Origin: Phocaeicola sartorii JCM 17136 = DSM 21941
GTDB lineage: Bacteria; Bacteroidota; Bacteroidia; Bacteroidales; Bacteroidaceae
Length of the DNA: 38,900 bases
Direction: 5' to 3'
NCBI RefSeq assembly: GCF_000614185.1
Contig: NZ_BAKM01000038.1
Location: 1-38,900 of the forward strand
Part shown: positions 9,216 to 17,895 of the stretch, in pieces
How the letters are laid out: every line of letters starts with the position of its first letter
Position numbering within the stretch: position 1 is the stretch's first letter
Position numbers and translations under genes: made by a program
Notes under the pieces: generated by a model
What the model was told of the DNA's origin: nothing
Seen by the model: the letters and a program-made list of their open reading frames with translations, nothing else
Database searches by the model: none

Positions 9216-10397
9216 ATGAAATTGATGTATTTATTAGCAACATCCGCCGTCGTTTTAGTGATGATGGCATCTTGTGTCCGGCAGCCGGCAACGGGGTACA
9301 CACTGACAGCTGCAATTGATGGAATTCCTGACGGAACTCATGTACAGTTATTTCCCGTAAGCCATAGTCATGAAAAACCGGTGGCGGACACTACGGTTGT
9401 AGATGGAAAATTTATATTTAAAGGGGTGGCGGATGAACCTCTGGCTGTACGGTTGATGGTGAAAGACGCATACGGTTTCATGCCTCTGATGTTGGAGAAT
9501 GGCAGTATAAGCGTGGAGGGTAAGGTGACTTCTGAAAATCTTAATGGAACTGTGAATTATAATTTCTCACAGGTTTCAGTGACAGGATCGCCTTTGACGG
9601 ACAGATATGTGAAATTATTGAGCGCACGTGAGGCTTTGGATTCTATTTATGTGGCAAATAACGAGAAGTTTAAGGATATCCGTGCTGCCTATGGAGAAGC
9701 GAGAGGTGCCAAAGATAAGAATTTGATGGATTCTGTCGTTGCTACGGAGGCTTACAAAGCCTCTGCCGTGGCCGATAGTCTGTTCTTTGCTACGGTAGAG
9801 GCCACTTACCATAAAATAGTTATGGACAATAAGGATTCTTATTGGGGTCCTCTGATGATGATCAGTTTGTTTGCTTATCTTACCGAAGAGCAGAAACCGT
9901 GGTATGATGCCTTGTCGGAAGAGGCCAAGCATTCCCGCTATGGAGAAATGGTGAAAGAGAGTGTGGCTCCTGATAGTAAGGTCGGCTCTAAAGTGCCTGT
10001 CTTTACGGCTAAGTCACAAGATGGGAAATCGGTAACTTTAACCGATTTATGCCAAGGCAAGAAGTACATTCTTATTGATTTTTGGGCATCGTGGTGTAAC
10101 CCCTGCCGTAAGGAGATTCCTAATTTGAAAAAACTCTATACGCAATATGCAGACAAGGGTTTCCAGATTGTAAGTATCTCCATTGACAAAAAGGAGGCGG
10201 AATGGACAAAAGCGCTGAAAGAAGAACAGCTTCAGTGGCCTAATTATCTGGATACTGAAGGTATTGCCGATATATATAAAGTGAAATTTGTTCCTACTAT
10301 GTATTTGATAGATGCCCAAGGGGTCATGGTAGGAGAGAATCTTCGTGGTGAGGCTTTGGCAAACAAACTGGCCGAACTTTTCGGGGAGATTGAATAA
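9216..10397 (+). CDS. TlpA/ResA-like thioredoxin-fold lipoprotein
   Basis: This 393-residue lipoprotein (lipobox MASC, C20) has an N-terminal DUF4369-type beta domain (about residues 28-120, YTLTAAIDGIPDGTHVQLF) and a helical linker. A C-terminal AhpC/TSA-Redoxin domain follows, with FWASWCNPCRKEIP (C294 and C297) and the cis-proline segment KFVPTMYLID. It is expected on the outer or periplasmic membrane face as a thiol-disulfide oxidoreductase. It lies 18 nt after SusD and ends the operon. Such proteins often accompany SusCD pairs that do not target ordinary polysaccharides, so a cysteine-containing or peptide-like ligand is possible. That link is inference. Confidence 0.88.
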   Translation: MKLMYLLATSAVVLVMMASCVRQPATGYTLTAAIDGIPDGTHVQLFPVSHSHEKPVADTTVVDGKFIFKGVADEPLAVRLMVKDAYGFMPLMLENGSISVEGKVTSENLNGTVNYNFSQVSVTGSPLTDRYVKLLSAREALDSIYVANNEKFKDIRAAYGEARGAKDKNLMDSVVATEAYKASAVADSLFFATVEATYHKIVMDNKDSYWGPLMMISLFAYLTEEQKPWYDALSEEAKHSRYGEMVKESVAPDSKVGSKVPVFTAKSQDGKSVTLTDLCQGKKYILIDFWASWCNPCRKEIPNLKKLYTQYADKGFQIVSISIDKKEAEWTKALKEEQLQWPNYLDTEGIADIYKVKFVPTMYLIDAQGVMVGENLRGEALANKLAELFGEIE

Positions 10398-10420
10398 GCA
10401 TTTTCTTTTTATGACATTCT

Positions 10421-10472
10421 GACACAGAACGGGACTGATTCAATGAATAAGTTGGATCTGTCCCGTTGTCTT
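10421..10472 (+). terminator. Terminator-like hairpin of the SusC-SusD-TlpA operon
   Basis: Arms AACGGGAC (10429-10436) and GTCCCGTT (10460-10467) enclose a partly paired interior (GAT...ATC, CAA...TTG) giving a long stem. It begins about 24 nt after the TlpA-like stop. Confidence 0.55.
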
Positions 10473-10520
10473 TCGGACTGACCTCCTATTATATACCAGG
10501 GTGGCCTAAAGGTGGATAAA

Positions 10521-10558
10521 AATAAAAAAGCTGTCGATTTGTCGACAGCTTTTTTATT
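10521..10558. terminator. 17-bp bidirectional terminator between operon and tRNA-Glu
   Basis: Perfect inverted repeat of 17 bp (10521-10537 and 10542-10558) with a 4-nt TTTG loop. The core is AGCTGTCGA / TCGACAGCT flanked by A and T runs, so it can terminate in both directions. It lies 3 nt past the 3' end of the minus-strand tRNA-Glu and downstream of the plus-strand SusC operon. Confidence 0.85.
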
Positions 10559-10561
10559 TGG

Positions 10562-10633
10562 TAGCCCGTGGGGGAATCGAACCCCCCTTTCAAGAATGAA
10601 AATCTTGCGTCCTAACCGATAGACGAACGGGCC
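10562..10633 (-). tRNA. tRNA-Glu (anticodon TTC)
   Basis: A complete 72-nt cloverleaf on the minus strand. The acceptor is GGCCCGT with ACGGGCT (G1-U72 wobble) and discriminator A. The D-loop contains GGTTAGGAC, the anticodon arm CAAGA-TTTTCAT-TCTTG carries anticodon TTC, and the T-arm is GGGGGTTCGATTCCCCC. CCA is not encoded. The promoter is at 10672-10702 and the terminator immediately follows. Confidence 0.97.
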
Positions 10634-10671
10634 ATCCTTTTTGCCGAGGATTTCTCTCTCGATTGCGGGTG

Positions 10672-10702
10672 CAAAGGTAGTGACTTTTTTTGAATATGCA
10701 AA
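10672..10702 (-). promoter_or_regulatory. Promoter of tRNA-Glu
   Basis: On the minus strand TTTG (10702-10699), exactly 19 nt, then TACCTTTG (10679-10672): a full match to the Bacteroides -33/-7 consensus. Predicted transcription starts about 30 nt before the tRNA. Confidence 0.85.
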
Positions 10703-10775
10703 CTTTTCCCAAACTTTTTTCTAAACTTTTTGTTCATTGTCCATTGAATTGACTATTTACCTAAACTTAACTTTT

Positions 10776-12064
10776 ATGAAAACTATCTTTAAATCAATGA
10801 GTTGTGTCGCATTGTGCGCAATTATTGCTGCACCGGTGTTTGCGCAACAAAAAGATCTTTATCCGGAGCCGGAAGGGCCGGGACCTGTTGTTATTATCTC
10901 AAAAGATAAAAATGGAAAGGAAGAATTAATTAATGTATTTGAAGAAACGCAGCGTCCGCACTTCCATGATCCCCGTGCTCCTCGTTTTTTACTTACTGAC
11001 CAGCAGGGAAAGTTTGCATTGGGCATCGGTGGTTATTTGAAGACTACGATGGAGTATGATTTTCATGGAATAGTGGATGATGTTGATTTTATTCCTGCAT
11101 TCATTCCGCAACCGGGAGCTACTGCCGTCCGCAACCAGTTCCAGATGGATGCAAGTACTTCCACTATCTTTTTAAAATTGGTGGGCAGAACCAGGCATCT
11201 GGGCAACTTCATCGTTTATACGGCCGGCAACTTCCGTGGAAGCGGAAAGACTTTTGAATTGCGGAATGCTTATTTATCCTTCCTGGGCTTTACCATGGGA
11301 TATGATACCGGATTGTTTATGGACCTTGCCGCAGCTCCTCCGACGATTGATTTTCAAGGTCCTGATGGAATGACCTTCTATCGTGCCACCCAGTTGCGTT
11401 ATGAAGTCAGTCTGATTAAAGGTCTGAAAGTGGGTATCGGTGTGGAAATGCCTTCAGTAGACGGAACTCCGGCAAAGAATGTGAGAATCGGCAAGCAACG
11501 GATGCCGGATGTTCCTGCTTATGTGCAGTATTCTTGGGCAAAGGCTGGTCATATACGTGTGGGGGGATCTTGCGGAGCACGACTTATGAGGATCAGGTGA
11601 ATAATAAGGCAAAGTCATTGACCGGTTGGGGGATACAGGCATCGGGAACGGCAAGACTGGGTAATTTCCAGCTTTACGGACAATATACTTATGGTAAAGG
11701 TATTGCTCAATATTTGAATGATATCAGCAACTTGAATGTAGATATCGTTCCCGTGGCGGATGAATCCGGACGTATGCAGGTACTCCCCATGAAAGGCTGG
11801 TATGCCGGATTGCAATATAACTTTTCGAAACGGGTATTCGCATCGGCCACGTATAGCCGGTCACGCCTGTTTACGGAAGACTGCTATGCTCACTTTTATG
11901 AAACCCAATATAAAAAAGGGCAGTATCTGGTTGCCAATGTGTTCTGGAATATAAGTCATAACCTGCAGGTGGGTGCGGAATATCTGCATGGCTGGAGAGA
12001 GAATTTTAATGATGTAAACCGTGAGGCAAACCGTATAAACCTGAGTGCGCAATATAATTTCTAA
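10776..12064 (+). pseudogene. DcaP-like outer-membrane porin, frameshifted in a G run
   Basis: Two overlapping frames join into a porin-like protein of about 429 residues if the six-G run at 11561-11566 is read as seven. The first frame ends ...AKAGHIRVGG and the second continues ILRSTTYEDQ. The start at 10776 (MKTIFKSMSCVALCAIIAAP) gives a signal peptide cleaved after VFA; an earlier start at 10737 would spoil it. Alternating beta strands and the terminal INLSAQYNF with C-terminal phenylalanine fit a beta-barrel. Conserved-looking segments such as GGYLKTTMEYDF and QFQMDASTSTIFLKL resemble the DcaP-like porins of Bacteroides. It probably passes small solutes. The break could be an error, a true mutation or slipped-strand phase variation. 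Confidence 0.75.
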
Positions 12065-12132
12065 CTTATCTATGCCTCCACGCTTGTATGGTTAAGCCTT
12101 TTGGGGCGACCGGCTGAACATATCCTTTCTAT

Positions 12133-12209
12133 CTAGCTTGGAGCTAACTCCCAAGCTTATGAAGATAACTCCAAAGGCTATGGGGTTAACTCCGCAAGCT
12201 TGGGAGATA
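12133..12209. repeat. 21-bp imperfect tandem repeat between porin and trpB
   Basis: The heptamer TAACTCC begins at 12145, 12166 and 12187, exactly 21 bp apart, each followed by a version of (C/A/G)(A/C)AAG(C/G)(T/C)TAT(G)G. A fourth partial unit precedes the first (TCTAGCTTGGAGC). Outer segments also pair: CTCCCAAGCTT with AAGCTTGGGAG. It lies in the 254-nt gap between convergent porin and trpB. I see no gene in the rest of the gap. Confidence 0.65.
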
Positions 12210-12318
12210 GAATTTATCAGTAAGAGAACTCTTAACTTGAAGGATACAAATGCTTAGGTTGCCGTAACTTATGGAATCATATATCCTTTCTGTATCCTTT
12301 GTCCGTTTTATGTTCTGA

Positions 12319-13681
12319 TTACATGTCTTTTATCTCATCCAGGTTCTTTTGGATATCTTCGTCTTTCAACTCGTAATTCATCAAGTTGCCTGCCAAGTAT
12401 TGGTCGTATGAAGCCATATCAATCAGCCCGTGACCTGAAAGGTTGAACAGGATTACTTTTTCTTCGCCGGATTCTTTGCATTTGTTTGCCTCACGCACGG
12501 CGGCGGCGATGGCATGGCACGATTCAGGAGCCGGAATAATACCTTCGGCCTGAGCGAACAAGCAACCAGCCTGGAAAGATTCCAATTGTTGGATATCAAC
12601 CGCTTCCATCAGATTGTCTTTCAATAATTGTGAGACAATGACGCCCGCGCCATGATAGCGGAGTCCGCCCGCGTGTATGTTGGCCGGAGAGAAATTGTGT
12701 CCCAACGTAAACATGGGCAACAGCGGCGTATATCCGGCTTCATCGCCAAAGTCGTACTGGAATTTGCCACGGGTCAGTTTCGGGCATGAAGCAGGTTCGG
12801 CGGCAATGTATCGGGTCTGTTTTCCATCAAGGATAGTATGGCGCATGAACGGGAAGCAGATTCCTCCGAAATTGGAACCGCCGCCAAAGCAACCGATAAC
12901 CATGTCGGGATATTCGCCTGCCATTTCCATTTGCTTTTCGGCTTCCAGGCCGATAACCGTTTGATGCAGCGTGACGTGGCTTAATACCGACTAGTGTATA
13001 TTTACAGTTGGGAGTGTTCATTGCCAGTTCGATAGCTTCGGAGATAGCTGTTCCCAGTGAACCTTGGTAGTTGGGGTTACGGGTGATGATATCCTTGCCG
13101 GCACGGGTGGACATGGAGGGAGAGGCGGTGACTGTTGCTCCGAATGTCTGCATAATGCTGCGGCGGTAGGGTTTCTGATTATAGCTGATTTTTACCTGAT
13201 AAACGGCAGCTTCCAGTCCGAACACTTTTGCGGCATACGATAGAGCGGCTCCCCATTGTCCGGCACCGGTCTCTGTAGTGACATTGGTCACACCTTCTTC
13301 CTTGCAATAATACGCTTGGGCCAGAGCCGAGTTCAGTTTGTGGGAGCCGATGGGGCTGACGCTTTCATTCTTGAAATAAATGTGTGCGGGAGTTCCCAGT
13401 GCTTTTTCCAGTCCGTAGGCACGTACCAATGGTGTGCTGCGATAGTATTTGTACATTTCGCGCACTGCTTCGGGGATTTCAATCCATGCGTCTGTCTGGT
13501 TCAATTCCTGTTTGCAAAGTTCTTTGGCAAAAATGGGGTAGAGATCCTCCGGTTTCAGCGCTTCTTTGGTCTTAGGATTCAACGGCGGCATGGGTTTGGT
13601 CTTCATGTCTGCCTGTATGTTGTACCAGTATTTGGGTATTTCATCCTCTGGTAAGATAAAACGCTTCTGTTTTGTGCTCAT
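12319..13681 (-). pseudogene. trpB: Tryptophan synthase beta chain, TrpB2 type, frameshifted
   Basis: Two frames make a TrpB2-type PLP enzyme of about 453 residues. TrpB condenses indole with serine to make tryptophan. The N-terminal part carries the PLP-lysine region SPIGSHKLNSALAQAYY and ETGAGQWGAALSYA. The C-terminal part has GCFGGGSNFGG (phosphate-binding glycine loop), EPASCPKLTRG and LFNLSGHG. The frame breaks near 12990-12994: after KYTL the coding continues in the next frame as SVLSHVTLHQTVIGLEAE. One extra or two missing bases explain it. No other trp gene is adjacent, as usual for stand-alone TrpB2, which may salvage indole or use phosphoserine. Both halves are well preserved, so a sequence error is more likely than gene death. 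Confidence 0.85.
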
Positions 13682-13858
13682 AATCTTTCAATTTAATAGT
13701 TTTGCGGTCAAAATTAAGTAAAAAAAGTATTCCTTACTAATTTTCAACTGCTTTTTTGTCGCGAACAATAAAAAAAGGGGGCGTCAGAGTAAAAACGTGA
13801 AGTTATTTGTTATTATAGACAGAGATATGAATATTTTGATTAAGTTTGTTTTTTGTTA

Positions 13859-15705
13859 ATGCAAGATAATATCGACATGGAACTTTTACACAAATTGTTT
13901 ATCTATCGTAAGAAGTTGGTAAAACCGTACATAGAGCAATTGCTGAAGTGGACGGACGGGATAACTTATATGATGTCGGCCTTGTTAATCCTTACCTTGG
14001 TTTACGAACATGGATTTCTTATTTCTTTTGAAGAAATGGAGGTGATAAACACGTTGTATCATTTTGTCTGGATTGTTTTTCTGGTTGATATTTCGCTGCA
14101 TCTTTTATTGAATTACTCGGACACGAAGCGGAAGTACCGGGGGCTGGCGTGGATACTGAGTCTGATGCTTTATCTGACTTTGATTCCGGTTATTTTCCAT
14201 GAACCGGAGGTGCAAGGGGGAATTCATGATTTCTGGTCTTTTTTCCACAGCCGTTTGTATCATGTGGTGTTGCTCACTTTGCTTTCGCTGCTGCAATTGT
14301 CTAATGGGATAGTCCGGCTGCTGGGCAGGCGTACCAATCCGTCTTTGATCTTTGCATCCAGTTTTCTCATATTTATTCTGATAGGTGCGGCGTTGCTGAT
14401 GCTTCCGCGTGCCACTTATCATGGTATTTCCTTTATCGATGCTCTGTTTACCGCTACCAGTGCCACTTGTGTCACGGGGCTGGTTTCGGTCGATGTTTCC
14501 TCTACATTTACGCCCGAGGGGTTGTTCATCATTATCATGCTGATACAAATCGGTGGTTTGGGAGTCATGACTCTGACCAGTTTCTTCGCCATGTTTTTTA
14601 TGGGGAATACTTCGCTCTACAATCAGTTGGTGGTTCGTGATATGGTAAGCTCACAGTCACTCAGTTCGCTGCTTTCTACCTTATTATATATATTGGGGTT
14701 TACACTGGCGATAGAGGCTGCGGGGATGGGGGTTATTTTTCTGAGTATTCACGGCACTATGGGTATGGATCTTGAAGAGGAACTGGCTTTCTCTGCTTTC
14801 CATGCCATTTCTGCTTTCTGCAATGCCGGATTCTCCACCTTGTATGGAAACCTGGGTAATGAACTGGTGCTTCATAATCATAATTTGCTGTACATCACTA
14901 TCTCTTTCCTGATTATACTGGGAGGTATCGGTTTCCCGATTCTGGTAAATCTGTATGAGACGGTTTCTTACGAAGCCAAGCGCTTGTTTCAACGTTATGT
15001 CAAAAAGAATAAGAGGACAATCCGTAAAATACATTTATATAACTTGAATACCCGTATTGTACTGATTATGACAGCAATTTTGCTGGTGACGGGTACTGTG
15101 GCCATTGTCTTTTTCGAGTGGAATCATGCTTTTGCGGGAATGACGGCTGCAGAGAAATGGGTACAAGGTTTCTTTAATGCGACTTGTCCGCGTACAGCCG
15201 GGTTCTCCAGCGTAGGCATGACTACTTTCAGCGTGCAGACACTGTTGCTGATGGTGGTGCTGATGATGATCGGTGGTGGCACGCAGTCTACGGCCGGTGG
15301 TGTGAAGGTGAATGTGTTTGCCGTAGTCATGTTGAACTTGCGTGCTATTCTTATCGGTGCCGATAAGGTCAATATTTTCAACAGAGAGTTGTCTCATGAT
15401 TCCATCCGGCGTTCCAATGCCACATTGATTCTTTATCTGCTGATTGTTTTTGCGGGTATCTTCAGTTTAAGCATTCTAGAGCCGCAGGTTCAGTGATGGC
15501 GCTGGTCTTTGAGTGTACTTCGGCACTCAGTACGGTGGGTTCCAGCTTGGATCTGACACCTGCTTTGGGAAGTGACAGCAAACTGATTGTCATTGTTCTG
15601 ATGTTTATCGGGCGGGTAGGTGTGCTTACTTTGATATCCAGCCTTATTAAACAGAAGAAAATTACGAAATATAAATATCCGAGTGATAACATCATAATCA
15701 ACTAG
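13859..15705 (+). pseudogene. trkH: TrkH/KtrB-type potassium transporter, frameshifted
   Basis: Membrane subunit of a K+ uptake system. An N-terminal extension of about 150 residues with several membrane helices precedes the four M1-P-M2 repeats. Filter loops are visible: SATCVTGLV, SAFCNAGFST, TCPRTAGFSS and, after the break, CTSALSTVGSS. The first frame ends at 15496 with EPQVQ. The second resumes around AGSVMALVFEC, so one base is missing near 15478-15483 (GAGCC probably GAGGCC). Restored length is about 615 residues. The truncated product would lack the fourth filter loop. Start 13859 is the first ATG; the TTG at 13853 is unlikely. The trkA gene follows after 2 nt. Confidence 0.88.
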
Positions 15706-15707
15706 TT

Positions 15708-16394
15708 ATGAAATATATTATTATTGGTTTAGGTAATTATGGCGGTGTGTTGGCCGAAGAACTTTCCGTTTTGGGGCATGAGGTGATAGGAGTGGATGCA
15801 AACGAGCATCGTGTGGATGTGTTGAAGGATAAAATCGCGACTTCCTTTATTATTGATGCTACGGACGAACAGTCGCTCAGTGTGCTGCCGCTGAAAGATG
15901 TGGATGTGGTTATTGTTGCTATCGGCGAGGACTTTGGTTCTTCGGTACGTGTGGTGGCGCTGCTGAAAAAGAAAGGGGTGAAACATATCTATGCCCGTGC
16001 GGTGGATGATGTGCATAAGACTGTGCTTGAGGCTTTTAATCTGGACAGCATTCTGACACCGGAGAAAGAAGCGGCACGCAGCTTGGTCCGGTTGCTGGAT
16101 CTTCATGTCCATGTGGAGTCTTTCCGGATTGACGAGGAACATTATGTGATGAAGTTCAAGCTTCCTTCTTGTTTTATAGGCTATAAGGTGAGTGACCTGT
16201 CATTGGAGACTGAGTTTAATCTAAAAATCATCGCATTGATAAAAGGGGAGAAAGTGCTGAACAGTTTGGGCATCTCGATATGGGAGCGTCAAGTGGAAAA
16301 TCATTTTGAGGAAGATTATGAGCTGGAGGAAGAAGATCTTTTAGTCTGTTATGGACTTTATAAGAATTTCATGGACTTTTGGAAGGCGTTGTAG
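15708..16394 (+). CDS. trkA: TrkA/KtrA-type potassium channel regulatory subunit
   Basis: A 228-residue cytoplasmic RCK protein. The N-terminal Rossmann domain has IIIGLGNYGGVLAEEL (nucleotide-binding glycines), the acidic VDAN after strand 2 and DVDVVIVAIGED. The C-terminal RCK_C domain is about residues 140-220. It gates the TrkH/KtrB pore in response to bound nucleotide (ATP/ADP or NAD). It starts 2 nt after the trkH stop, so the two are cotranscribed and coupled. One RCK copy is typical of KtrA rather than the doubled TrkA of E. coli. Confidence 0.93.
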   Translation: MKYIIIGLGNYGGVLAEELSVLGHEVIGVDANEHRVDVLKDKIATSFIIDATDEQSLSVLPLKDVDVVIVAIGEDFGSSVRVVALLKKKGVKHIYARAVDDVHKTVLEAFNLDSILTPEKEAARSLVRLLDLHVHVESFRIDEEHYVMKFKLPSCFIGYKVSDLSLETEFNLKIIALIKGEKVLNSLGISIWERQVENHFEEDYELEEEDLLVCYGLYKNFMDFWKAL

Positions 16395-16603
16395 CAGGAA
16401 GTCTTTCAATGAACGTTTTTTTTCAGGTGAGATTAAACCTTTTCTTTTTTATTTAGTCTAATCAGATAAATAATTTAGTTTAGTTTTTAGTTTTCTCTGA
16501 AGGCCGGCCAATGTGATATTGCCCGGTTTTCGCTTTTTATGGAGCTTTTCTTGTGAGTGTCCGTTACTTTTTGTTACTTTGTCGCCTAGAAATAGAGAGT
16601 TAG

Positions 16604-17172
16604 ATGAAACAGATATATTTTTTATTGGTCGTTTTGTTGGTTGTAATGACCGCTTGCGGAGGCAAGAAAGATGCTTCCGGTGATGCAGAACAATTGATGT
16701 TCCAGATAGACAGTGTGGATCATGTGACAGGTTTGCAGCGTATGCAGGTTTCACGTATAGACCAGCAGATTGTCTGTGGCGGGAAAAAATATAATTTGTT
16801 CATAGAGCGTGCTCCCAGTGATTCCCTGCCCTCGGTTAAAAGTGACTTGGGCCTTTTTGCGACAATCGTATAGTTGTTAGAATCTCCCGTGAGAATGGAA
16901 GCCGGGTTTTTGCCAAGACCTTTACCAAGCAAAACTTCTCCGGATTTGTGAGTGCTGACAATCTCCGTCATTTTATATTGGAAGGTGTGGTATTCGATGA
17001 GGAGAAGACCCGTGAGGGAAAAAATATCATATTGGCTGCCAGTGTGAGTTATCCTCAGACAGATTTGTATATTCCTTTCTCTATCACTATTACCCCTGAA
17101 GGAAAAATGAGCATGTCTAAAAATGAGGATATGGGGGAACTTCCTCCAGTATTGGGCGACAGCCTTAATTAA
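16604..17172 (+). pseudogene. Small lipoprotein (DUF4738-like), frameshifted
   Basis: The lipobox MTAC (C18) after a hydrophobic signal peptide marks an exported lipoprotein. The first frame ends at 16873. The same protein continues in the next frame as DNRIVVRISRENGSR...SADNLRHFILEG to 17172. Inserting one G at 16860/16861 (GCGACAA to GCGGACAA) gives FADNRIVV and a protein of about 189 residues. It resembles the DUF4738 lipoproteins of Bacteroidales, an assignment made from memory of the family. Function is unknown. Confidence 0.6.
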
Positions 17173-17264
17173 ATCTAAAATGCAGGAATATTTTTTCACG
17201 TCATAATCTTTTTAGGTGGTTGGTTGTTGGTATGGCATTAACTAACTAAAGAATAAATTAGATT

Positions 17265-17705
17265 ATGAGAAAGATTTTGTTTTTAATGGCTATGCTGGTA
17301 TGTTCTTTTCAGTTTGCCATGGCGGGCGATGTCGTGACTCGCGATGTGAATAAGCTTCCTGTTGCCGCACGTGAAATGATCGGCAAGCATTTCCCTCAGA
17401 ATAAAGTTGCGTATATCAAGATTGAAAAGGATTTGTTTCAGACCACTTCCTATGATGTGAAGTTGGCCGATGGCATTGAATTGGAGTTCAATTCAAAAGG
17501 AGAGTGGCTGGAGATAGATTGCAAGAACAAGTCGGTTCCTTCTACTTTTGTCCCTCAGACTATAGCCAAGTATATGAAAGCTAATTATAACGGGCATAAA
17601 ACGGTGAAGATAGAACGTAACCGCAAAGGGTATGAACTGACATTGGAAAATGGACTGGAAGTGGACTTTGACCAGTTTGGAGGATTCTTGAAATTGAGTG
17701 ATTGA
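17265..17705 (+). CDS. Exported PepSY-like protein (DUF2874 type)
   Basis: A 146-residue protein with a signal peptide (MRKILFLMAMLVCSFQFAMA). Two similar PepSY-like repeats follow: LPVAAREMIGKHFPQNKVAYIK...YDVKLADGIELEFNSKGEW, and VPQTIAKYMKANYNGHKTVKI...YELTLENGLEVDFDQFGGF. The repeat structure is clear from the matching DG/NG-[IL]E-[LV]-[ED]-F segments. Such periplasmic proteins are common in Bacteroidales. The PepSY fold is linked to inhibition or ligand binding, but no specific role is known here. A separate promoter is likely, since 92 nt divide it from the lipoprotein. Confidence 0.75.
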   Translation: MRKILFLMAMLVCSFQFAMAGDVVTRDVNKLPVAAREMIGKHFPQNKVAYIKIEKDLFQTTSYDVKLADGIELEFNSKGEWLEIDCKNKSVPSTFVPQTIAKYMKANYNGHKTVKIERNRKGYELTLENGLEVDFDQFGGFLKLSD

Positions 17706-17795
17706 AAAGGATTTTCTCTCTTTGGAACGGCTCTTGCTGTATCCGGGTGTTTCTGTTTGTAGCAGTGCCGGTTGTTTTAGCAGAGGTTGGCAGAA

Positions 17796-17845
17796 TCCGT
17801 CCGAATACACGCTGAAAGGTGAATGGGTTGATGTATTCGGACGGA
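17796..17845. terminator. 14-bp inverted repeat between convergent genes
   Basis: Arms TCCGTCCGAATACA (17796-17809) and TGTATTCGGACGGA (17832-17845) are perfectly complementary with a 22-nt spacer. It lies between the convergent PepSY-like gene and sdaA. No T run follows on either strand, so a factor-independent terminator is not certain; an mRNA-stabilising stem is equally possible. Confidence 0.4.
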
Positions 17846-17895
17846 AGCATTCCGCCCCTGCTATGGGGAAATGATAGATGTGTGCGGATAGTGAG

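Noticed and set aside
12990..15480. The trpB and trkH breaks both lie on a CTAG tetranucleotide (ACTAGT, TCTAGA), suggesting a motif-linked cause
   Set aside because: CTAG also occurs several times in the window without a frameshift (for example near 12132, 15704 and 16587), and most other breaks are in homopolymers.
17796..17845. The 14-bp inverted repeat as a possible small RNA or mobile-element end
   Set aside because: There is no promoter, no transposase and no target duplication. A stem between convergent genes is the simpler reading.
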